From contig JACRIY010000043.1 of assembly GCA_016235805.1 (NCBI GenBank), positions 1-64,000 on the forward strand: 64,000 bases of DNA. Reading direction: 5' to 3'. The position numbers were made by a program, and so were the translations under genes. This document shows, piece after piece, positions 33,305-41,383 of this stretch. Numbering within the stretch: the first letter of the stretch is position 1; each line of letters begins with the position of its first letter. Origin of the DNA: Rhodocyclales bacterium. GTDB taxonomy: Bacteria; Pseudomonadota; Gammaproteobacteria; Burkholderiales; Rhodocyclaceae. The notes under the pieces were generated by a model that was not told the origin of the DNA, did not search any database, and saw nothing but the letters and a program-made list of their open reading frames with translations.

Positions 33305-35674
33305 TCATTTGATACAGACGGCACGCACCTGCTTGAGATCGGTCACTCCCTGCAGCGCCTTCTCCAGCCCGTCCATCTTGAGGGTCAGCATGCCGTCCTC
33401 CAGCGCCTGGGCGAACAGTTGCACCACGCGGGCGTGTTCCTGGATCAGCTTCTTCAGCGGTTCGGTGCCGATCATCAGCTCGTGCAGGCCCACGCGCCCC
33501 TTATAGCCGCTGCCGCCGCAGGTGTCGCAGCCCTTGGCCCGGGTAAATACCAAGTGGCCATCCTTGCCGTAATCCTTGATCAGGCGCTCCAGAGTCGCCG
33601 CGTAGGCAGATTCCTTGTCCTTGATGAAGGGCGCGGTACTCTCCAGTTCGCTGCAGTATTCCTTCATGAACAAGCGGACTTCGTCGGCATCCGGCGTGTA
33701 GGACTCCTTGCACTTGCAAAGCCGCTTGGCCAGGCGCTGGGCCAGGATGCCGAGCAGCGCGTCGGAGAAGTTGAAGGGATCCATGCCCATGTCGAGCAGG
33801 CGGATGATCGATTCCGGTGCGCTGTTGGTGTGCAGGGTGGCGAACACCAGGTGGCCGGTGAGCGAGGCCTCGATGCCGATGCCTGTGGTTTCGGCATCGC
33901 GCATTTCGCCCACCATGATGATGTCCGGGTCGGCGCGCAGGAAGGCCTTCATCACCATCGGGAAGTCCATCACCTTCTTGTTCACCTGAACCTGGCGCAG
34001 GCCTTTCTGGGTGATTTCCACCGGATCCTCGGCGGTCCAGATCTTGGTGTCCACGGTATTCAGGTAGCCAAGCACGGAGTGCAGCGTGGTGGTCTTGCCG
34101 GAACCGGTCGGTCCGCAAACGAAGAACAATCCGTAAGGCTTGGAAATCGTCGCCTTGAGCTTGACCAGGTTGGTCGGCAGCACGCCCAGCTTGTCCAGCG
34201 GAATAGGTTCGCCGCCGGCAAGGATTCGCATCACGACGTCTTCGACACCGCCGGTCGATGGAATCGTCGCCACCCGGAGTTCGATGTCGAGCGGACCGTA
34301 CTTCTTGAACTTGATCTTGCCGTCCTGCGGCTTGCGGCGCTCGGCGATGTCGAGGTCGCACATGATCTTGAGGCGGGCCACCATGGCATTGCGGTAGCTG
34401 GCTGGAACTTCGATGTATTTCTGCAATGAACCGTCGCGGCGGAAGCGGATCAGCACCTTGTCCTTGCCCAGGCCAGGCTCGATATGAATGTCCGAAGCCC
34501 CCATCTGGTAGGCATCGACGATGATCTTGTTGACCAGCTTGACCAACTCGTTGTCGGCTGCTGCCGAAATATCATCGCCGGCGTTGCCTTCGCCATCCAT
34601 GTCCCCTTCGTCGAGGGTCGATAGCAGATCACCGACGGAGCTATCGTCCGTATAGCCGGGAACCCCAGACGCGCCGAACAACAGATCGAGCATCTGCACG
34701 TACTCGTGGTTGGTGGTCACCCGGTAAACCACTTTCGACCGCGGAAATACGTTATTGACGATGCGCGAGCCCTTGACCTGTTCCGGATCGAGGCAGACCA
34801 CCATAATGCCTTCCGAGCTCTCCTCCACCGGAGCCCACTTGCTCTGCTCCAGAAAATCCCGCTTCAGGTTCTTCAACAGATCCGCCGGCTTGATTCGATC
34901 CGAACGGAAGGGCTCATAGGGCACGTTGAAGAACTTGGCCAGCGCGGCGCCCAGCGCCGGATGCTTGACCTGGAACTCATTGACCAGCACTTCCTCGATA
35001 TCGAGATTCTTGCGTCGCGCGGTGCGCGTTGCCAACTCCAGTTCCTGCGCTGAAATGACGGCATCCGAAACCAGGAAGTCGTACTTCGTCTTGACCGCCT
35101 GCGCCGGTTTGCTGCGCTGGGTGAAGGCAATCGCCAGGGTCTCGCACAGGCCCTTGACCCCATCCATTGCAACTGCCGCGAATGGCGTGCCGGCCTTGTT
35201 GTTGATGATCTGCACAACGCCGAGCAGTTCCGCGCTCTGCGCATCGACTACCGGCGCCACCAGCATCTGCTTGGTGCGGTAACCGGTCCGCTTGTCCACT
35301 TCCTGCAGGAAGCGAAGCGATGGGTTGATCGCCTTCAACTCCGCCTCGTCATAAACGTCGCGAATGTTTACCGTCTTCTTGGACAGCGCCACATGGCCGG
35401 CGATGCTCTGGTCGGCGATCGGCAGGCGCAGGTCCTTGAACGAATTCAGGCCGGTTTTGACCTTCGAAACGATGGATGCCTTGTCATCGCCCACGGTGTA
35501 GATGGTCAGCCGATCGGCATTGAACAGGCTGCAGATCTCGCCGGAAAGTTCCAGCATGATCTCGTCGATGTTGGCCGTGGCGTGGATCTTGTTGGTAACG
35601 ACCTGCAGGTTAGTGAAGAACGCAAGTCGGGTATCCACATCGGATGCATTGGCTGTAGCGGGAACGGCACTCAT
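33305..35674 (-). CDS. GAF-domain GspE/PilB-type secretion/pilus assembly ATPase
   Basis: This 789-residue protein joins a GAF domain (about 25-185) to an MshEN-type N-domain (about 200-330) and a full secretion ATPase (about 380-780). The ATPase shows GPTGSGKTT (about 520), the Asp box AEDPVEITQ, Walker B DPDIIMVGEMRD, the His box GHLVFATLHTN and a zinc site made of CKCKE and CDTCGGSGYKGR. It would power pilus extension or type II-like secretion, with the GAF giving ligand control. Ordinary PilB is about 570 residues, so the GAF is an extra. It overlaps the start region of the cNMP/rhodanese gene by four bases. Confidence 0.92.
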   Translation of the reverse strand: MSAVPATANASDVDTRLAFFTNLQVVTNKIHATANIDEIMLELSGEICSLFNADRLTIYTVGDDKASIVSKVKTGLNSFKDLRLPIADQSIAGHVALSKKTVNIRDVYDEAELKAINPSLRFLQEVDKRTGYRTKQMLVAPVVDAQSAELLGVVQIINNKAGTPFAAVAMDGVKGLCETLAIAFTQRSKPAQAVKTKYDFLVSDAVISAQELELATRTARRKNLDIEEVLVNEFQVKHPALGAALAKFFNVPYEPFRSDRIKPADLLKNLKRDFLEQSKWAPVEESSEGIMVVCLDPEQVKGSRIVNNVFPRSKVVYRVTTNHEYVQMLDLLFGASGVPGYTDDSSVGDLLSTLDEGDMDGEGNAGDDISAAADNELVKLVNKIIVDAYQMGASDIHIEPGLGKDKVLIRFRRDGSLQKYIEVPASYRNAMVARLKIMCDLDIAERRKPQDGKIKFKKYGPLDIELRVATIPSTGGVEDVVMRILAGGEPIPLDKLGVLPTNLVKLKATISKPYGLFFVCGPTGSGKTTTLHSVLGYLNTVDTKIWTAEDPVEITQKGLRQVQVNKKVMDFPMVMKAFLRADPDIIMVGEMRDAETTGIGIEASLTGHLVFATLHTNSAPESIIRLLDMGMDPFNFSDALLGILAQRLAKRLCKCKESYTPDADEVRLFMKEYCSELESTAPFIKDKESAYAATLERLIKDYGKDGHLVFTRAKGCDTCGGSGYKGRVGLHELMIGTEPLKKLIQEHARVVQLFAQALEDGMLTLKMDGLEKALQGVTDLKQVRAVCIK

Positions 35675-36738
35675 ACGGCTGACTCCATGACACCAGCGTG
35701 CGCCCGCATGCCACCATCAAGCAGTACCGCATTGAACCCCCGCTGTGAAAGCAGAAATGCGGCAGCAGAACTGCGGCGCCCAGTCTGGCAATAAACTATG
35801 TACTCAAGGGACGGATCCAGGGCAGCGGATGCTTGCCGGATGTCGTCGAGCGGAATGTTGATCGCGCCGGGAAAACCATCGTTCCGGTACTCCGCCGCGA
35901 ATCGAACGTCTATCCAGACTGCACCGGCGGCTACCCGTTGCTCTGCCTCCGCACCGGAAACCTTCTGGAGCAAGGGCGCCCGCAACAACTCGTTGAAGTC
36001 GTTCTTGGAAAGGCGCAGCAACACGCCATCCGTTTTCATTACTACCGTCGCATTGCGCACCGTGTCCGCCACCAGCGCTTCTTCGCCAAAGGCATTGCCT
36101 GCCTTCAATTCGGCCAGTTCCATCGAGGCGCCGGCGACGAGACGGGATACCTTGCATCGGCCACTCTCAATGAGATAGTAGTAATCGCCGGGAGCACCTT
36201 GCTCGATTATCGTTTGTCCGCGCTTTACATTTTCCCGCTTGAACTTGCCGAGCAAGGACTGGATGTTCGCCGGAGGCAACGATGCAAATGCGCCCACGGT
36301 CAGATTATCCAGGGCGAACATGCCGGACATCATCCGCCAATCGGTCGACTCGGCCCCTCCGTGGGCGCTGGACGCCGGGACCGCCAGCTGATTCCAGGTC
36401 AGAACGATATCCAGCGTATCTTCTTCCAGGGCAAGCAACATGATGTCCGTGACTGCCTTGCTCTTCCGTGGCACCTTTCCGCTACGGGCCAGCGGCGCAG
36501 CAGCGAGGTCCTGTCCGCCAACCAGAACCCGGGTCGTGCCATCCGGCAAGCTGGCAAGAAGTTGGCCGCTCACCAGATAGACGACCTGCCCGGTCCAGTC
36601 CGTAGAGCGAAACGGATCTGAATCTCTCGCGAACGAGTGCGTGGAACAACGGGGAAGCAATTCGTGCAAGCCTTCGCTGCGCAACGACATCAGCGGTTGC
36701 AGACGACCCAAAAGCTCGGTGGTCACCATATCTGACAT
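35671..36738 (-). CDS. Cyclic-nucleotide-binding and rhodanese domain protein
   Basis: This 355-residue protein has an unassigned N-terminal part (1-140) and then a cNMP-binding domain (about 145-255) with IEQGAPGDYYYLIESGRC and FGEEALVADTVRNATVV, the phosphate-binding cassette. A C-terminal rhodanese domain (about 260-350) carries the active-site cysteine in YCQTGRRSSAAAFLL. It could sense cAMP made by the adjacent cyclase and act through the rhodanese or on a partner. It is coupled by overlap to the ATPase gene and separated by two bases from the phosphodiesterase gene, so all appear co-transcribed. Confidence 0.87.
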   Translation of the reverse strand: MSDMVTTELLGRLQPLMSLRSEGLHELLPRCSTHSFARDSDPFRSTDWTGQVVYLVSGQLLASLPDGTTRVLVGGQDLAAAPLARSGKVPRKSKAVTDIMLLALEEDTLDIVLTWNQLAVPASSAHGGAESTDWRMMSGMFALDNLTVGAFASLPPANIQSLLGKFKRENVKRGQTIIEQGAPGDYYYLIESGRCKVSRLVAGASMELAELKAGNAFGEEALVADTVRNATVVMKTDGVLLRLSKNDFNELLRAPLLQKVSGAEAEQRVAAGAVWIDVRFAAEYRNDGFPGAINIPLDDIRQASAALDPSLEYIVYCQTGRRSSAAAFLLSQRGFNAVLLDGGMRAHAGVMESAV

Positions 36739-36740
36739 GA

Positions 36741-37508
36741 TCAGAATTCAAACAACTGATTGTTTTGCAGCATGCCGGGGCGAAACTCTCCGATGCAGTC
36801 CTCGATCTCCTGCATGGTCAGTTCGATTTGTCCAGGCTTGAGGTGCGTGATGAAGACTTCTGTATCGCGCTGAAGGTTCGTCAGCTCGTCCAGCAGCATG
36901 CTCGGACAAAGGTGGAGTGACGCCACGGCGAGTCGCTTTTCACTGTTGGAGAAGGCGCACTCGATGATCAGGTAGCGCAAATTCCGCATCTGATTCACCT
37001 CCTGCCAAAGCTCCGGGCAGGGGCCGGTATCCCCGGTAAATACAAGGCTGGCATTGCCCGAATCGAGCTGATAACCCACTGCCGGCACCGTATGGTTTGC
37101 CGGTAGTGGCACGACTTTGCGGCCATCGAGATCGATGGCTTCACCAACCCGGATTGGCGAAAAGCGCATGAACGGCTTCTCCGGCGTCGGAATCTCGCTG
37201 AAGTCAGGCCAGATTGCCCAGTTGAATATATGGGCGCGGATGATTTCCAGCGTTGCCTCGGTTGCGTGGACGGTTACCGGACGATTGCGCATGTCGCCTA
37301 CCGTATCGACCATGAACGGCAGCGATGAAAGGTGGTCAAGGTGGGAGTGCGTAATGAAGACGTGATCGATCTGCGCGAGTTCTGCGATTGCCAGATCGCC
37401 CACACCCGTCCCCGCGTCGATCAGGATGTCGTTATCGACGAGCAAGGAGGTGGTACGCAAATGGCGTCCGCCAATTCCGCCGCTGCAGCCGAGAATGCGT
37501 ACCTTCAT
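36741..37508 (-). CDS. Class II cyclic-nucleotide phosphodiesterase, metallo-beta-lactamase fold
   Basis: This 255-residue MBL-fold hydrolase carries THSHLDHLSSLPF, close to the class II cyclic AMP phosphodiesterase signature, with further metal ligands in ANHTVPAVGY, FTGDTGPCPE and FITHLKPGQIE. It lies five bases downstream of the adenylate cyclase gene and upstream of the cNMP-binding gene. The pair would set cAMP levels by synthesis and breakdown. I use ATG 37508 (MKVRILGCSGG), because the longer frame starts inside the cyclase gene. A different nucleotide substrate cannot be excluded. Confidence 0.85.
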   Translation of the reverse strand: MKVRILGCSGGIGGRHLRTTSLLVDNDILIDAGTGVGDLAIAELAQIDHVFITHSHLDHLSSLPFMVDTVGDMRNRPVTVHATEATLEIIRAHIFNWAIWPDFSEIPTPEKPFMRFSPIRVGEAIDLDGRKVVPLPANHTVPAVGYQLDSGNASLVFTGDTGPCPELWQEVNQMRNLRYLIIECAFSNSEKRLAVASLHLCPSMLLDELTNLQRDTEVFITHLKPGQIELTMQEIEDCIGEFRPGMLQNNQLFEF

Positions 37509-37513
37509 GGTTT

Positions 37514-39739
37514 CTACTTTGTTTCGAAAATGGTGACGCCGTCCCAATTCTCGCCGGGCGGTTCCTTGCGCAAATGCTCTACGCGCTTGATGTACAGGTC
37601 ATAGAGATAACGGGGCTTCATGCGCTGCAGATTCATCAAGGTGAGCTCGGCCTGATCCCAGTCCTGCGAACGATACGCTCGAAGAGCCTGATTCCACAAC
37701 TTTATCTCTTCCGTATCCTCGCGGGAGACCTTGCCTTCCTCGCCGACCGGTTCGTAGATGCCGACCGGGTCTTCCTTGCCTTTCACCCTCACGCGATCAA
37801 GTTCGCGAAACACGAATTCCTTCTTGAGCAGCTCGCGCGTCGATTCACCGACGATGAATCCGACACCATACTGCTTGGTGATGCCTTCAAGGCGCGAGCC
37901 AAGATTTACCGCGTCGCCCATAACCGTATAGGACTGTCGCACGGGCGACCCCATGTCGCCGACGGTCATCGGCCCCGTATTTACCCCCACACCAATTTTG
38001 AGCTCGGGCCAGCCGCGCGCCACCAGATCCTTGTTCAACTCATGCAACGCAACATCCATCTCCAACCCGGTAAGGACCGCATTCCTGGCATGCTCGGGAT
38101 CGTCAACCGGCGCACCCCAAAAGGCCATGATGGCGTCGCCGATATACTTGTCGAGCGTTCCGCGATGCTTGCGCACAACCAGGGTCATGGCACCAAGGTA
38201 TTGGTTCATGAGTGTCGCCAGTTCTTCAGGTTCCAGGCCCTCTGAAATGGTAGTGAATCCACGCACGTCCGAAAACAGGACAGTGAGCTCGGCCTTGCGC
38301 CCGGCCATACTGTAGTTCTCCGGATCACGACTCATCTCCTCGACAAGCTCCGGAGGAACATACTGTCCGAACAGGCCCGTAAGCTGGCGCTTGGTGCGGG
38401 ATTCGACAAAATAGCCCCAGGACATGTTCATCGCGTACAGCAGGACTACCGCGATCATGCCATTGGCAAGGGGAAGAACTACGTTTGATACGTGCCAGAA
38501 GCCGAAATTCACGCTCAGCAGCAGCAGCAACACCAAGCCGCCTACCACCGTCGCCCGGAACGGCGACAGCATCGGCAACAGGAATACCATCACTCCCCCG
38601 GCAATCAGGACCAGAAGTACGTCGGCGCCAAGAATATAGGGCGGCTTGTGCTTGATGGTGCCCGAAAGCATTCCAGCGATCAGGTTGGCATGGACCTCGA
38701 CTCCGGCATAGGCCGCACCGACCGGAGTCGCCCGCAAGTCCATCAGTCCGGGAGCCGTGGTACCGACAATAACGACACGCCCTTCGAGCTGATCTTTTGG
38801 CACCCGTTCATTCAGGACATCGGTGATTGGTATATAGGGAAAGCTGCCCTGGTATCCGCGATAGGGAATCAGGGTCGCCGCGTTTTCGTCGACCGGAATG
38901 CGCATCTCGGCGCCGTCGGCGGTCTTGAGCGCCAGCCATTCCATCGCGGCGTAGGATCCGGGCGTCTTTTCCGGATAACCGGGCGTCACGGTCGGATTGC
39001 CAAGCAGGTTGCGCACCATCGCCAGCGACAGCGACTCGTAGTATTGCCCGTTGTACTCGACCAGCAGCGGCACCCGACGCGAGGTTCCGTCCATGTCGAC
39101 CAGCGGATTGAAATGCCCGGCACCGGCAGCAGCTTTCTGAAACTCGGGCAGGTTGCCGCCATAGCTGACCCATTGGGTGAACGCGATGCGACGCCCGGCA
39201 AATGTGCCTGCCGGAAAGGTCGGCTGTGGCGCCGCGCCGGAACTGACGCCACCTTCCTTGCTGGAAAAGTAGTAGCCGAGGATGGCTGGGCGATTCTTCA
39301 GGGCTGCCGCGAAACGCGCATCGTTGTCGAGTTGCGGACGCAACTCGCGCAGTGTCGCCTGGAACCCCGGAACATCCTTCAACTCCTTGGCTGCCAGGGA
39401 CTCAAGCGACTTGAGCCCGGAACTGTCGTCCGGTTCGGCGAATACCACGTCAAATCCGATCAAGCGGATCCCGTAGCGATCGAAGAGCTTGTCCATCAGA
39501 GTAGCGAGCTTGTCGCGCCCCCACGGCCAGCGCCCCTGTTCGGCCAGCGACTTCTCGTCGATGTCCAGAATCACGACCCTCGGATCAAGGGTCTTCGGCA
39601 TGGTCAGGCGTACCTTTACGTCATAGATAAGCGAATCCATGTGATTCACGAACGGAATCTGGTAAACGCGCGCCGAATGGCCGAGCAGAACCAGAAGGAT
39701 CAGTAGACCGAGTCCGTATCGGGGTAGGTACTGTTTCAA
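37514..39739 (-). CDS. CHASE2-domain class III adenylate/guanylate cyclase
   Basis: This 741-residue membrane-bound cyclase makes cAMP (or cGMP). After a signal-anchor helix, a periplasmic CHASE2 sensor domain (about 30-340) carries the typical VVILDIDEKSLAEQGRWPW. Three hydrophobic segments follow (about 345-435), then a catalytic domain (about 480-670) with LTVLFSDVRGFTTISE, DKYIGDAIMAFWGAP and the SYTVMGDAVNLGSRLE region. Both metal aspartates are present. It is 5 bases from the phosphodiesterase gene and 30 bases from the FHA gene. The CHASE2 domain matches that of the kinase at 41384-44023, so both may respond to the same signal. Confidence 0.93.
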   Translation of the reverse strand: MKQYLPRYGLGLLILLVLLGHSARVYQIPFVNHMDSLIYDVKVRLTMPKTLDPRVVILDIDEKSLAEQGRWPWGRDKLATLMDKLFDRYGIRLIGFDVVFAEPDDSSGLKSLESLAAKELKDVPGFQATLRELRPQLDNDARFAAALKNRPAILGYYFSSKEGGVSSGAAPQPTFPAGTFAGRRIAFTQWVSYGGNLPEFQKAAAGAGHFNPLVDMDGTSRRVPLLVEYNGQYYESLSLAMVRNLLGNPTVTPGYPEKTPGSYAAMEWLALKTADGAEMRIPVDENAATLIPYRGYQGSFPYIPITDVLNERVPKDQLEGRVVIVGTTAPGLMDLRATPVGAAYAGVEVHANLIAGMLSGTIKHKPPYILGADVLLVLIAGGVMVFLLPMLSPFRATVVGGLVLLLLLSVNFGFWHVSNVVLPLANGMIAVVLLYAMNMSWGYFVESRTKRQLTGLFGQYVPPELVEEMSRDPENYSMAGRKAELTVLFSDVRGFTTISEGLEPEELATLMNQYLGAMTLVVRKHRGTLDKYIGDAIMAFWGAPVDDPEHARNAVLTGLEMDVALHELNKDLVARGWPELKIGVGVNTGPMTVGDMGSPVRQSYTVMGDAVNLGSRLEGITKQYGVGFIVGESTRELLKKEFVFRELDRVRVKGKEDPVGIYEPVGEEGKVSREDTEEIKLWNQALRAYRSQDWDQAELTLMNLQRMKPRYLYDLYIKRVEHLRKEPPGENWDGVTIFETK

Positions 39740-39769
39740 GAGATCACCAGCGAACGCGCGACTGACTCA

Positions 39770-40528
39770 TCAGCCCTTGAGGAAAAACTCCATTTTCGTG
39801 CCAGCCAGCTCAATAACATCGTGATCGGCGAGCTGATGCGCCTGGGTTCCGAGCGCCGCACCATTGACCACCGGAAAACTCGCGCCTTCAACATGGGTAA
39901 TGAAGTAGCCATGTGGCCGACGCGCGATAACGGCGACCTGAACACCCGGCTTGCCAAGCGTGGTAAGCGTCTTGACCAGCTCCATCTCCTTGCCGGCATT
40001 GCCGCCTGAAAGAATCTGGATTGCGCCCAGGGGCAAGGCCGCTGCGGCCGGTGGCGGAGTCGGCGCAGGATGCGGCGCCATTCCGGGCGAGGTCGCGGTA
40101 TGAGCGGCAGGCGGAGCCGCAGCAGGCGCCGTCGGTGCCGGTGGTGCCGCTTGCGGCGCAGGCGCCGGAGGGGCCGATGTCGCGGCACCGGGACGCAGGA
40201 TCATGGTCTTCTCGAAATCCGCCGACCCCGTTTGCTGCGGCAGTTCGCTGACATACTTCAGGCGATACTTGCCAAGTTCGATCGTGTCGCCATTCTTCAG
40301 GAAATGCTTCTTGACGGATTGCCCATTGACGAACGTGCCGTTGGTGCTGCCCAGGTCTTCAAGGAAGGAATCATTGAGTATGGTGATCACCACGGCATGC
40401 TCACCCGATATGGCCAGATTGTCGATCTGGATATCGTTGTGCGGCTTGCGGCCGATCGTGGTGCGCTCCTTGCTCAAGGGAATCTCCTTGAGCATCGTGG
40501 TTTCCATGCTGAGTATGAGCTTAGCCAT
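39770..40528 (-). CDS. Two-FHA-domain phosphothreonine reader
   Basis: This 252-residue protein has an N-terminal FHA domain (about 5-95) with TTIGRKPHNDIQID, SGEHAVV and DLGSTNGTFVNG, all key phosphothreonine-binding residues intact. An Ala/Pro linker (about 100-165) connects to a second, degenerate FHA-like domain (about 168-252, VVNGAALGTQAHQLADHDVIELAGTK). It is the expected reader of the kinase and phosphatase encoded just upstream and would connect them to the cyclase encoded just downstream. The PP2C stop lies 23 bases upstream. Confidence 0.92.
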   Translation of the reverse strand: MAKLILSMETTMLKEIPLSKERTTIGRKPHNDIQIDNLAISGEHAVVITILNDSFLEDLGSTNGTFVNGQSVKKHFLKNGDTIELGKYRLKYVSELPQQTGSADFEKTMILRPGAATSAPPAPAPQAAPPAPTAPAAAPPAAHTATSPGMAPHPAPTPPPAAAALPLGAIQILSGGNAGKEMELVKTLTTLGKPGVQVAVIARRPHGYFITHVEGASFPVVNGAALGTQAHQLADHDVIELAGTKMEFFLKG

Positions 40529-40551
40529 TGTTTTCGTCCTTCGAGGTCACA

Positions 40552-41373
40552 TCACTTGAACCAGGCCAACAAACGGGACCACCAGCCGCGCTTTGCCGGA
40601 TAGTCGCCCTTCACCTTGACCAGTATTACCGAAACGTTGTCGCGGCCGCCATTGTCGTTGGCCATCTGGATCAGTTGCATCGCGCACAACTCCAGGTTTG
40701 CCGACAAGGCTCCAAGAGTCATAGCGATTTCGTCATCCTCAACCATGTCATTGAGGCCATCCGAACAAAGCAGGTAGACGTCGCCCGGCAATACCGGGTG
40801 GTCGTGTATTTCAGCTGCCACTTCAGGATCGATGCCGACAGCGCGCGTCACCAGGTTCTTGTTCTGCGAATGGCGGGCCTGTTCGGCGGTAATCAGGCCG
40901 GCATCCATCTGCTCCTGAAGCAGGGAATGGTCGCGCGTGACCTGCTGGAATTCTTCGCCGCGCAGCCGATACATGCGCGAATCACCGATGTGGCCCACCG
41001 TTACCTTGTTGTCGTGGAACACGGCGACGACCAGCGTGGTACCCATCCCGGCATACTGCGGCTGGCTTTGCGACGCCTGGTAGATGGCACCATTCACACG
41101 GGCCATTTCCGCCTCCAGGGTGACCTCTGCCCAGGATTTTCCCGACGCATCGATGCTGCTGGGTTCGCGTTCGAGGAACGCACGATCCAGTTCCGACCCA
41201 AGAAGCGCCGTCGCCATGCCGCTCGCCACTTCGCCGGCGTTATAGCCACCCATGCCGTCCGCCAGAACGGCAAACCCACGGATGGGGTTTGCCAGCACAG
41301 CATCTTCATTGTTCGTACGCACCATGCCCGGATTGCTGCTGGCGACAATTTCCAGAACGGTGCTCATGTCCAT
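40552..41373 (-). CDS. PP2C-family Ser/Thr phosphatase
   Basis: This 273-residue metal-dependent phosphatase would reverse phosphorylation by the upstream kinase. Canonical PP2C motifs are present: RTNNEDAV, FAVLADGMGGYNAGEVAS, VGHIGDSRMYRL, TRDHSLLQEQ, LLCSDGLNDMV and DNGGRDNVSVIL, carrying the metal-binding aspartates. ATG 41373 starts the protein 10 bases beyond the kinase stop; the longer frame overlaps the kinase gene. It has no transmembrane segment, so it acts in the cytoplasm. Confidence 0.94.
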   Translation of the reverse strand: MDMSTVLEIVASSNPGMVRTNNEDAVLANPIRGFAVLADGMGGYNAGEVASGMATALLGSELDRAFLEREPSSIDASGKSWAEVTLEAEMARVNGAIYQASQSQPQYAGMGTTLVVAVFHDNKVTVGHIGDSRMYRLRGEEFQQVTRDHSLLQEQMDAGLITAEQARHSQNKNLVTRAVGIDPEVAAEIHDHPVLPGDVYLLCSDGLNDMVEDDEIAMTLGALSANLELCAMQLIQMANDNGGRDNVSVILVKVKGDYPAKRGWWSRLLAWFK

Positions 41374-41383
41374 GGTCACACCC

